A DNA stretch of 12,024 nt. Source: JBIICS01 sp044238735. Lineage in GTDB: Bacteria > Bacteroidota > Bacteroidia > UBA4408. The translations under genes were made by a program, and so were the position numbers. The notes beneath the pieces are model-generated. The model saw only the letters and a program-made list of their open reading frames with translations, made no database searches and was not told the origin of the DNA. The stretch spans positions 1 to 12,024 of the forward strand of contig JBIICS010000085.1 of the NCBI GenBank assembly GCA_044238735.1. Direction: 5' to 3'. Shown piece by piece: positions 1 through 6,786 of the stretch (positions are counted from its first letter, which is position 1; every line of letters starts with the position of its first letter).

Positions 1-1016
1 GTTTGAGGCTGATTACCCATCATACCGGTTACAATAGGAATTGGGGCTCCCTGTATATCTTGTACAAAATGCGTATTAATTCTTACACCGTATCTAAACA
101 GTTGATCTTCTAAATTAATGGGGTTGGAAACCCCAACCGTTTCTCCACTTTTAGTTAAACTATCCATAGTAGCAAAAGTACTTTCTACAAGCCATAGCGA
201 TTTTCCTCCATGTGTAATAAACTGGTCAATAACAAATTTATCTTTTTCATCAAAAATTGAATCAGGCTGTGCTATAACTATAGCTTTATAACCACGTAAG
301 GTATTTAGTTTTCCGTTTATTTTTACTCTTGATACTTCATAATATTCAGATAACGACTTGGTTATGTCCGCTACAGCCATTTCCTCAAGCTCTCCATGGC
401 CTTCTATAAAAGCAATTCTAGGTTTAAGTCCATTTTTAACTTTACGTATCGCATTAGACAAATTATATTCAAGGTCTTTAATTGAATTATTGATCATGGC
501 TTCAGGATGTGCAAAACCCTGACTTTTTAAAAGCTGCGCAGTAGTTTCACGAGCTTTATAAGTAATAATGGCACCCGGAAAAATAATTTTTTGCGCATTA
601 GCATCACCATCTTCCTTAAAATTTAAATTAGTGGGCTGAAGTCCTTTTTGATAAAGAGTTTTGTATAATTCGTTACGCTGTTTTTTATCTGGATTGGATG
701 ATGGATCTATAAATTCGTATTGTATATTATCGCCAGCATAAGCCCTAAACTCATCTAACATCTCTTTAGTTTCATCTCGTAACCTTTTAAATCCGGCCGG
801 AAAATCACCTTCCAGATAAACCTTGTAGTATACTACATCATCCAATTCCTTTAACATTTTTTTAGTTAATGGCGACAGCGTATAACGTTTTTCCTGTGTA
901 AGATCTAGCCTAAAAAAGGCATATTTGGCAATAACATTTATTAAGATAATTACAGCTAATCCAATTACTAACTGTATTAGATTTAAGCGTTTTATATTTT
1001 TAGAAACAGGTTTCAT
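1..1016 (-). CDS. gldG: Gliding-associated ABC transporter accessory protein GldG (5' part, cut by window edge)
   Basis: This is the N-terminal 338 codons of a gene that reads off the left edge with no stop. Translation begins MKPVSKNIKR, followed by one membrane segment at about residues 12-30. A periplasmic region follows, opening with FFRLDLTQEKRYTLSP (34-49), a signature of GldG and related ABC_transp_aux proteins, and it later contains IAFIEGHGE (201-209). GldG works with GldF and the ATPase GldA as an ABC transporter linked to gliding motility in Flavobacterium; its exact substrate is not established. The start lies four bases after the gldF stop, so the two are one operon with gldF first. 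The family is about 550 residues long, so roughly 200 codons should lie beyond the edge. No gldA is visible here; in Flavobacterium gldA is also encoded away from gldFG. Identification is secure; a role in actual gliding of this organism is inference. Confidence 0.93.
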   Translation of the reverse strand, partial: MKPVSKNIKRLNLIQLVIGLAVIILINVIAKYAFFRLDLTQEKRYTLSPLTKKMLKELDDVVYYKVYLEGDFPAGFKRLRDETKEMLDEFRAYAGDNIQYEFIDPSSNPDKKQRNELYKTLYQKGLQPTNLNFKEDGDANAQKIIFPGAIITYKARETTAQLLKSQGFAHPEAMINNSIKDLEYNLSNAIRKVKNGLKPRIAFIEGHGELEEMAVADITKSLSEYYEVSRVKINGKLNTLRGYKAIVIAQPDSIFDEKDKFVIDQFITHGGKSLWLVESTFATMDSLTKSGETVGVSNPINLEDQLFRYGVRINTHFVQDIQGAPIPIVTGMMGNQPQ

Positions 1017-1020
1017 TTCA

Positions 1021-1752
1021 TTACCATTTACGACTTTCTAAAACAATTTTGGTAAGAATGGTAAATAAAGCTATTAAGCTTAAAAAATAAACCATATCGC
1101 GAGAATCTATTACCCCTCTGCTTAAGGATATATAATGTTCGTTAATGCCTAAAAATAAGATTAAAGAATCCACTTTACCAAAAAGCTCCAACGAAGCAAG
1201 TGAATCGAAACCCAGGTAACAGAAAAAAGATAAAAACACACCAATTATAAATGAGATTATCTGGTTATCGCTTAATGAAGATGAGAAAACGCCAATACTA
1301 ACAAAACCTCCACCCAGGAATAATAATCCTATATACGAACCCCACATACCCCCACTATCAATATTGCCTGGCGGACTACCAAGCGCATTAACACTAAAAT
1401 AATAAATAAGGGTCGGAATTAAACTAAATAAAACCAATACAAAACCTGCTAAAAATTTAGCTATAATGATTTGCAAATCACTTAAAGGACGGGTTAATAA
1501 AGTTTCAATAGTACCTGTTCGCTTTTCTTCGGCAAAGGAACGCATGGTAATGGCCGGCACCAAAAACATAAAAACCCAGGGAGCCATAACAAATAAGGTG
1601 TCAATATTGGCATAACCGGCATCAATAACATTATTATTACCGGGGAAAACCCACATAAATAAACTAATTGCCAGTAAAAATAGTCCGATTACAATGTAAC
1701 CAATTAGAGAACTAAGGAAACTATTTATTTCTTTTATAAGTAATGCTAGCAT
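1021..1752 (-). CDS. gldF: Gliding-associated ABC transporter permease GldF
   Basis: The protein has 243 residues, the usual GldF length, and is an ABC-2 type permease. It opens with MLALLIKEINSFLSSLIGYI, a typical GldF/NosY-like amino end. About six hydrophobic segments are visible, near residues 16-36, 55-70, 98-118, 138-158, 164-184 and 219-238. Between the second and third lies the family motif EEKRTGTIETLLTRPLSD (75-92), a cytoplasmic coupling segment characteristic of ABC-2 permeases. It should form the inner-membrane channel of the GldA-GldF-GldG transporter, and gldG follows after four bases. The ATG at 1752 is chosen because the N-terminus aligns with the family and because a good promoter candidate sits just upstream (1771-1799). 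No truncation or unusual residues were noticed. Confidence 0.94.
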   Translation of the reverse strand: MLALLIKEINSFLSSLIGYIVIGLFLLAISLFMWVFPGNNNVIDAGYANIDTLFVMAPWVFMFLVPAITMRSFAEEKRTGTIETLLTRPLSDLQIIIAKFLAGFVLVLFSLIPTLIYYFSVNALGSPPGNIDSGGMWGSYIGLLFLGGGFVSIGVFSSSLSDNQIISFIIGVFLSFFCYLGFDSLASLELFGKVDSLILFLGINEHYISLSRGVIDSRDMVYFLSLIALFTILTKIVLESRKW

Positions 1753-1770
1753 TTTAATGGCTTAATCGTT

Positions 1771-1799
1771 CAAAAATATCATTTTTAATGTTCATCAAA
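1771..1799 (-). promoter_or_regulatory. Candidate Bacteroidota promoter for gldF-gldG
   Basis: On the minus strand, TTTG (1799-1796) is followed after 17 bases by TATTTTTG (1778-1771), an exact match to the Bacteroidota -7 consensus TAnnTTTG with a matching -33 element. The expected transcription start would be about 10-15 bases before the gldF ATG, a short leader. Seen by eye only; AT-rich sequence gives such matches by chance, but the position and both boxes fit. Confidence 0.55.
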
Positions 1800-1856
1800 C
1801 GTTCAAAATTAATGGGTTATAAACATTATAAGTGTTAACGAATGCAAAAATCATCC

Positions 1857-1864
1857 TATTTTTG
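1857..1864 (+). promoter_or_regulatory. Candidate -7 element for lysC-lysA
   Basis: TATTTTTG matches the Bacteroidota -7 consensus exactly. The -33 region upstream has only GTTA at 19 bases, a weak match to TTTG. Use of this promoter would leave an untranslated leader of about 175 bases before lysC. No better promoter was found closer to the gene. Confidence 0.35.
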
Positions 1865-2045
1865 TTTATGATACTAAAATGAGTTAAAAAGATACAGAGT
1901 ATTAAGCCCTAATTGGAATATACAACACTGTATTAATCATGAATTAACCGTTAGCACTATGGGTAAACCATTACGGGTAATTAAAAATTTAGTTTATTGG
2001 TAAAGTATTAATGTTGATATTGCAAATTATTAATAGTTATTAAGT

Positions 2046-3371
2046 ATGAAAATTTTAAAATTTGGCGGAACATCAGTAGGTTCAGCTATACGCATGCACG
2101 AGTTGGTTAAGTTGGTGGCTAATCCAGAACCTAAAATTGTAGTTCTTTCTGCAGTTGCCGGAACAACAAATTCACTGGTTGAAATCTGTAACGAATTGTA
2201 TAAAAACGATTCCGGCAAGGCCAAGCAATTAATTGAGAATCTTCATTTAAAATATAAGCAATTTGTAAATGAACTTTTCTCCACCGATCAATTTAAAATT
2301 AAAGGCAACGAACTAATTAAAGCTCATTTCGAATTTATTTCAGGCTTTGTAATTGATACATTTACCCGCCACGAAGAGAAAGCAATTTTGGCTCAAGGAG
2401 AACTTATCTCAACTGCTTTATTCCACTTCTATTTGGCTGAGATTAATATAGAATCTATTTTATTGCCGGCATTGGATTTTATGCGTATTAACGAAGAAGA
2501 GGAACCCGATTTAAATTATATTGAAAAGCATTTAAGCGAAATTTTAAATAAGAATAAGGGAAATAACCTGTTTATAACCCAAGGCTACATCTGCAGAAAT
2601 GCATTTGGCGAAATAGACAACTTAAAAAGAGGAGGCAGCGATTACACTGCGTGTTTAGTTGGTGCTGCTCTTTGTTCCTCTGAAATTCAGATATGGACAG
2701 ATATTGATGGCATGCATAATAATGATCCTCGGGTAGTAGGCAAAACATTTCCAATTGCCGAATTATCGTTTGATGAAGCTGCTGAGCTCGCCTATTTTGG
2801 TGCAAAAATATTACATCCAACTTGTATTTTACCTGCTCAGTTAAGAAATGTACCGGTACTTTTAAAAAACACCATGCAACCAGATGCACGGGGAACTGTA
2901 ATTTCTAATAAAACATCTGGGAGCTTAATTAAAGCTGTAGCAGCTAAAGACGGCATTATAGTTTTTCAAATTAAATCGACTCGTATGTTATTGGCTTATG
3001 GTTTCTTGCGAAAGGTTTTTGAGGTTTTCGAACGTTATAAAAAACCCATCGATATGATTACCACTTCCGAAGTTGGAGTCTCTTTAACTGTTGATGATCA
3101 TGCAAATTTGGAAGAAATTAAAATTGAGCTTGAAAAATTTTGCAAGGTTACCGTCGAAACTAATCAAAGTATTGTTTGTATTGTGGGGGATGGTCTGCAA
3201 GAGAGCAGTGGTGCTGGTGCCCGAGTGCTCAGCTGCTTGTCGCATTTACCGGTTAAGATGATTTCGGCCGGGGGTAGTAAAAATAATATTTCGGTATTAG
3301 TTGATTCCGGTCATAAAAAAGATGTATTGATGGCCTTAAATGAAGGTGTTTTTAATATCAGAAACCGCTAA
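2046..3371 (+). CDS. lysC: Monofunctional aspartate kinase (aspartokinase) LysC
   Basis: This 441-residue cytoplasmic enzyme phosphorylates L-aspartate with ATP, the first step towards lysine, threonine, methionine and diaminopimelate. The kinase domain carries KFGGTSVG (5-12), AQGELIST (116-123), RGGSDYTA (195-202), WTDIDGM (217-223), DPR (227-229) and the segment AAELAYFGAKILHP (245-258). Two ACT regulatory modules follow, roughly at 312-375 and 376-436; SEVGVSLTVD (341-350) and SAGGSKNNISVLVD (407-420) match the effector-binding strands of lysine-sensitive aspartokinases. There is no homoserine dehydrogenase domain, so it is not ThrA-like. lysA follows after a single base, so this copy probably serves lysine and cell-wall diaminopimelate synthesis and is likely inhibited by lysine (inference). 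The ATG at 2046 places KFGGTSV at the normal distance from the N-terminus. Confidence 0.95.
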   Translation: MKILKFGGTSVGSAIRMHELVKLVANPEPKIVVLSAVAGTTNSLVEICNELYKNDSGKAKQLIENLHLKYKQFVNELFSTDQFKIKGNELIKAHFEFISGFVIDTFTRHEEKAILAQGELISTALFHFYLAEINIESILLPALDFMRINEEEEPDLNYIEKHLSEILNKNKGNNLFITQGYICRNAFGEIDNLKRGGSDYTACLVGAALCSSEIQIWTDIDGMHNNDPRVVGKTFPIAELSFDEAAELAYFGAKILHPTCILPAQLRNVPVLLKNTMQPDARGTVISNKTSGSLIKAVAAKDGIIVFQIKSTRMLLAYGFLRKVFEVFERYKKPIDMITTSEVGVSLTVDDHANLEEIKIELEKFCKVTVETNQSIVCIVGDGLQESSGAGARVLSCLSHLPVKMISAGGSKNNISVLVDSGHKKDVLMALNEGVFNIRNR

Positions 3372-3372
3372 C

Positions 3373-4542
3373 ATGAAAACATTTAACAACGAACTGATAT
3401 CAAAACTTAGTGCGATGCCTACTCCATACTATTTTTACAATATGGAGGTACTTAAGGCTAATTTGGCCTCAATTAAAAAAGAAGCCGACAAATACAATTA
3501 TCACATTCATTATGCTCTAAAGGCTAATAGTAACCTCAAAATATTAAAAACGGTAAAAGAATCCGGTTTGGGCGCAGATTGTGTGAGTGGACAGGAGGTT
3601 TTAACCGCTATCGAAAATGGATTCGCTCCCCATAACATTATGTTTGCTGGGGTTGGTAAAAGTGACAGTGAAATTATTACTGGTCTTGAACATGGAATTG
3701 CTTGTTTTAATTGCGAAAGTTTACAAGAAATTGAAGTTATTAATGAACTCGCCTTTAAACGCAATAAAACTGCCTTCATTGCGCTTCGTATAAATCCGAA
3801 TGTAAGTGCAAAAACTCATCATTACATTACCACCGGCCTGGAAGAAAATAAATTTGGTATTAATGAATGGGAACTCGATTCGGTTATTGATAAATTAAGA
3901 ACTCTTAATAATATTAAATTAATTGGACTTCATTTTCACATTGGTTCACAGATAACTGATTTATCTGTTTTTGGAAATTTATGTAATCGGGTAAATAATT
4001 TTCAGAGATACTTTAAACAAAAAGGCATTCAAATACAACACCTTAATGTTGGCGGGGGGTTGGGTGTCGACTATCACCATCCGGATGAACAGGCCATTAC
4101 CAATTTTGAGGCCTATTTCGAAATATTCAAACGTTTCCTCGAACACGACCCCAATCAATCTGTTCATTTTGAAATTGGAAGGGCGCTGGTTGCCCAATGC
4201 GGAAGCTTAATTAGTAAAGTACTTTACATTAAAAACGGAATAAAAACCAACTTTGCTATTTTAGATGCAGGCATGACGGAATTAATTCGTCCGGCGCTTT
4301 ACCAATCCTACCACAAGATTGAAAATTTAACTAAAATGGATTGTGCTAAATCGGTTAAATACGATGTTGTTGGTCCCATTTGCGAGTCGAGTGATTGTTT
4401 TGGAAAGGCGGTTGATTTACCCGAAACACTTCGGGGCGATTTATTTGCCATAAGAACTGCCGGAGCCTATGGCGAGGTAATGTCATCCACTTACAATTTA
4501 CGCCAACGCTTTCCGGCTGTTTATTCGGATGAATTAATTTAA
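3373..4542 (+). CDS. lysA: Diaminopimelate decarboxylase LysA
   Basis: This PLP-dependent fold-type III decarboxylase converts meso-diaminopimelate to L-lysine and CO2, the last step of lysine synthesis. From the chosen start it has 389 residues, slightly short of the usual 400-420. PLP-binding Lys50 lies in HYALKAN (46-52). HFHIGSQ (187-193), the phosphate-binding NVGGGLG (225-231), EIGR (267-270), the active-site CESSD (337-341, Cys337) and AGAYGEVMSSTYN (363-375) are all present and in order. The frame stays open upstream to an ATG at 3340 inside lysC, which would add 11 residues and a 32-base overlap. The ATG at 3373 is preferred because it lies one base after the lysC stop and gives an N-terminus like that of the family. 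Its place next to lysC, without dapA, dapB or asd nearby, shows a split lysine pathway with the two ends in one operon. Confidence 0.94.
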   Translation: MKTFNNELISKLSAMPTPYYFYNMEVLKANLASIKKEADKYNYHIHYALKANSNLKILKTVKESGLGADCVSGQEVLTAIENGFAPHNIMFAGVGKSDSEIITGLEHGIACFNCESLQEIEVINELAFKRNKTAFIALRINPNVSAKTHHYITTGLEENKFGINEWELDSVIDKLRTLNNIKLIGLHFHIGSQITDLSVFGNLCNRVNNFQRYFKQKGIQIQHLNVGGGLGVDYHHPDEQAITNFEAYFEIFKRFLEHDPNQSVHFEIGRALVAQCGSLISKVLYIKNGIKTNFAILDAGMTELIRPALYQSYHKIENLTKMDCAKSVKYDVVGPICESSDCFGKAVDLPETLRGDLFAIRTAGAYGEVMSSTYNLRQRFPAVYSDELI

Positions 4543-4702
4543 TGTATATATTTTTTCTTTTACAATAATTTCGCTTAACATTCGTTTAGTAGATTATTCA
4601 TTACATGAAAGATTTTTACCACAACTAACATTTAGATGTTTAAAATTAAAGCCCACGCCTACTATTAAGGGTTTTTAATAAGGGTAATTTGGTAAAATAT
4701 AA

Positions 4703-5428
4703 ATGTATAATATGCTAAACTGGATTTTATTGCAAATGAACGTAGGCGGAGCAGCCGTAGATTCTGCAGCAGCTGCAGCAACGCAATTACCTCAGGCCGG
4801 AACACAAACCAGCATGTCGCTGTGGGGTTTAATAGCTAAAGGCGGACCTGTAATGTTAATTATCGGATTAATGTCGGTAGCTCTAATTTTTCTTTTTGTA
4901 GAAAGATTATTAACCATTAACAAAGCCTCGAGGATTAATAAAAATTTAATTCCCGGAGTAAAGGATATGCTGGGCAGTGGCAATATAGAGGGTGCCCGCA
5001 ATTTATGTAAAACCAATGCCGATCCGGTTTCCAAAATGATAGAAAAAGGAATTAGCCGTCTGGGTCATCCGGTGCAGGAAATAGAATCTGCTATGGAAAC
5101 AGCCGGAAAAGTAGAATTAAACCGGGTGGAGAAGAACATGGGCTATTTAAGTACAATAGCAGCCATTGCTCCTATGTTTGGTTTCGTAGGAACTATTTTT
5201 GGAGTTATTTCCATCTTCTATAATATTTCTCAAACAGGCGATTTTGGTATTCAAACTATTTCTGAGGGTTTATATCAAAAGATGGTAACATCGGCCGCCG
5301 GACTTATTGTTGGTATTTTGGCTTTTATTTGTCACCATTTACTACACAATAAAGTAGAGGCCTTAATTTCCAGAATGGAAGAAGCTTCCATGGAATTTAT
5401 AGATGTAATTTCTGAACCGGGTAAATAA
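4703..5428 (+). CDS. exbB: ExbB/TolQ/MotA-family proton channel subunit
   Basis: This 241-residue inner-membrane protein uses the proton gradient, with ExbD, to drive TonB. A hydrophobic N-terminus (MYNMLNWILLQ) and an Ala-rich stretch (17-28) precede three membrane segments at about 47-68, 148-172 and 194-214. The family's channel motif appears as APMFGFVGTIFGVIS (156-170), with Thr164, and the third segment has KMVTSAAGLIVGI (193-205), with Thr196; these threonines correspond in position to the conserved pore threonines of ExbB. The long cytoplasmic loop lies between segments one and two. exbD follows six bases after the stop and tonB comes next. The start could be the ATG at 4703 or at 4712 (three codons later); neither has a clear ribosome-binding site, as is usual in Bacteroidota. 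TolQ is an alternative name, but the neighbours favour ExbB. Confidence 0.9.
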   Translation: MYNMLNWILLQMNVGGAAVDSAAAAATQLPQAGTQTSMSLWGLIAKGGPVMLIIGLMSVALIFLFVERLLTINKASRINKNLIPGVKDMLGSGNIEGARNLCKTNADPVSKMIEKGISRLGHPVQEIESAMETAGKVELNRVEKNMGYLSTIAAIAPMFGFVGTIFGVISIFYNISQTGDFGIQTISEGLYQKMVTSAAGLIVGILAFICHHLLHNKVEALISRMEEASMEFIDVISEPGK

Positions 5429-5434
5429 TTTAGC

Positions 5435-5833
5435 ATGAACTTACGCAGAAAAAGCAAACTACATGTAGAGGTGAGCACGCACTCCCTTAACGATATCATG
5501 TTTTTTTTACTCTTGTTCTTCTTAATTGTAAGCACATTGGTTAGTCCTAATGTTATTAAATTGATTTTACCTAATGCGCAAAGTAGCCCTGCCGTAAGTA
5601 AAAAAACAATCTCAGTTTCTGTTAACGCAGATAAGCAATACTTTATAGATAATCAGGAGGTTCCTTTTGGAAGCCTTGAATCTACATTAACCACTATGAT
5701 GGCCAAGATCGATGAGCCTACTGTTATTTTAAAAGTAGATAAGGCTCTATCCGTTCAGGATTTGGTTGATGTTCTGGAAATTGGAAATCGACATAAAATT
5801 AAAATGGTACTGGCTACACAAGCACCTAAATAA
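5435..5833 (+). CDS. exbD: ExbD/TolR-family biopolymer transport protein
   Basis: The protein has 132 residues, with a short cytoplasmic tail rich in Arg and Lys, one membrane segment at about 19-40 and a periplasmic domain. Asp20 in LNDIMFFLLLFFLIVST sits at the start of the membrane segment, the position of the essential proton-carrying aspartate of ExbD (Asp25 in E. coli). The periplasmic part contains the usual strand VILKVDKALSVQDLVDVLE (96-114), found in the ExbD/TolR fold. It lies six bases after exbB and just before the tonB-like gene, so the three are very likely co-transcribed and assembled into one complex. Many Bacteroidota operons carry two exbD genes in tandem; only one is present here. 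Confidence 0.9.
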   Translation: MNLRRKSKLHVEVSTHSLNDIMFFLLLFFLIVSTLVSPNVIKLILPNAQSSPAVSKKTISVSVNADKQYFIDNQEVPFGSLESTLTTMMAKIDEPTVILKVDKALSVQDLVDVLEIGNRHKIKMVLATQAPK

Positions 5834-5836
5834 TTG

Positions 5837-6706
5837 ATGGACGCTCAAAGTATATACGGAGGTAAAAATAAAACATATGCATTCATAACAACGGTTATTG
5901 TGCATGCCCTTATTTTGCTCTTGCTGTTTATTTTAAATGTAAGCAAGCCTGATCCGCCATTAGCTGCTGATGGTGGTATGGTAGTTAATTTAGGCTATGT
6001 AGATGAAAGCACCGGCGATATTCAACCCATATCGGATGAGGTTGACGTAAAGCCCATTATTACCAAAGAAGAAATTAAAGCCAGTCAAGCTGAGAATGAA
6101 AAATACCTTACCCAAAGTATAGAAGAAACTGAAGCGATAAAGACTTCCGAAATTGCCAAGGAAAACTCAAATCCAATTCAGGCAAATGAGAGCAAAGAAA
6201 ATACTGAAACACAACCCGAGCAACAAACAACCCCTCAGCCACAAGTAAATCCGGTTGCTTTGTATAAAGGCAAAAAGAATAACTCCACCTCACAGGGAAC
6301 TTCTAATAAAGGAACCGGAGATGAAGGAAATCCAAACGGTGATCCGTTTAGTAACGGAAACGGAAATGGCCCTGGAGGCGGAACAGGGCCCGGACAAGGA
6401 ACAGGACCAGGAGGAAACGGGCCAGGCGGAAAGGGAATATCACATACACTTTTAAACCGTAAAGCCGAAAATTTAATGAAACCCGAATACGAATGTAACG
6501 AAATGGGGACTGTAATTGTGGAAATTTGGGTTAATCAAAATGGTAAAGTTACAAAAGCCAAGGCTGGAGCCCGCGGAAGTACAACGGCTTCACAATGTTT
6601 ATACACAAAGGCTGAAAACGCTGCTTATAAAACTAAATTCAATTCTAATCCTGATGCCCCAGAAGAGCAAAGAGGAACGATTATTTACAATTTCACACTG
6701 AGGTAA
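5837..6706 (+). CDS. TonB-family energy transducer with Gly/Asn/Pro-rich periplasmic linker
   Basis: The protein has 289 residues from the ATG at 5837; an in-frame TTG sits immediately before it at 5834, but ATG is the more likely start. It has an N-terminal membrane anchor at about 14-34 containing His23, like the histidine in the TonB anchor. An acidic, Gln/Glu/Thr-rich stretch (55-135) follows, then a glycine-rich linker (about 160-200) and a compact C-terminal domain (about 201-289). The C-terminus has GTVIVEIWVNQNGKV (224-238), the TonB-type strand-turn-strand, and ends GTIIYNFTLR, a form seen in Bacteroidota TonB/TolA-like proteins. The classical YP box of E. coli TonB is absent. Cys220 and Cys254 flank the core strands and could form a disulphide (inference). 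It starts three bases after exbD and should pass energy from ExbBD to outer-membrane receptors. A TolA-like role in envelope integrity is the alternative. Confidence 0.82.
   Translation: MDAQSIYGGKNKTYAFITTVIVHALILLLLFILNVSKPDPPLAADGGMVVNLGYVDESTGDIQPISDEVDVKPIITKEEIKASQAENEKYLTQSIEETEAIKTSEIAKENSNPIQANESKENTETQPEQQTTPQPQVNPVALYKGKKNNSTSQGTSNKGTGDEGNPNGDPFSNGNGNGPGGGTGPGQGTGPGGNGPGGKGISHTLLNRKAENLMKPEYECNEMGTVIVEIWVNQNGKVTKAKAGARGSTTASQCLYTKAENAAYKTKFNSNPDAPEEQRGTIIYNFTLR
6356..6436 (+). repeat. Low-complexity Gly/Asn/Pro/Thr-coding stretch inside the tonB-like gene
   Basis: Codons 174-200 of the tonB-like gene encode imperfect GNGNG, GPGGG and TGPGQG units, built on repeated GGA, GGC, CCA and ACA codons. 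The region is more GC-rich than its surroundings. It probably forms a flexible periplasmic spacer and may vary in length between strains by slippage. Confidence 0.7.
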
Positions 6707-6786
6707 AAACTCACCATCTATTTTCAGTTCATTACCGAGATAAACTATTCGTGATTTTTAAAATCTCAAATAGATAATAGATTTAT
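6707..6786. terminator. Convergent gap with AT-rich inverted repeats, possible two-way terminator
   Basis: The 80 bases lie between the tonB-like stop and the kinase stop on the other strand. They contain a perfect 8-base inverted repeat, ATCTATTT (6716-6723) with AAATAGAT (6768-6775), and nested inside it a compact GATTTT/AAAATC palindrome (6753-6765) bordered by T and A runs. Such a structure could end transcription from both sides. Stems are AT-only or nearly so, hence low confidence. Confidence 0.3.

Noticed and set aside
1868..1887. Tiny ORFs (four and two codons) in the lysC leader
   Set aside because: Too short to judge; ATG followed closely by TGA or TAA is common in AT-rich DNA.
1865..2045. 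Lysine riboswitch before lysC
   Set aside because: I could not find the conserved core segments or stem arrangement of the L-box, and these riboswitches are not typical of Bacteroidota.
2572..2889. 105-codon minus-strand frame inside lysC
   Set aside because: It lies fully antisense to a well-supported kinase gene and its protein shows no domain; it is Cys/His/Gln-rich as expected of a shadow frame.
3340..3372. Upstream in-frame ATG for lysA inside lysC
   Set aside because: It would add 11 residues unlike LysA N-termini and overlap lysC by 32 bases; the ATG at 3373, one base past the lysC stop, fits better.
4543..4702. Terminator or clear promoter between lysA and exbB
   Set aside because: There is a T-rich run just after the lysA stop but no stem before it, and the -7-like boxes (TAATTTCG at 4566, TAATTTGG at 4685) each have a mismatch and no -33 partner.
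5834..5836. TTG start for the tonB-like gene
   Set aside because: An ATG follows immediately at 5837; TTG starts are rare and nothing favours it here.
6255..6455. 66-codon plus-strand frame inside the tonB-like gene
   Set aside because: It is an off-frame reading of the repetitive Gly-rich stretch, producing Glu/Gln-rich low complexity; no independent evidence.
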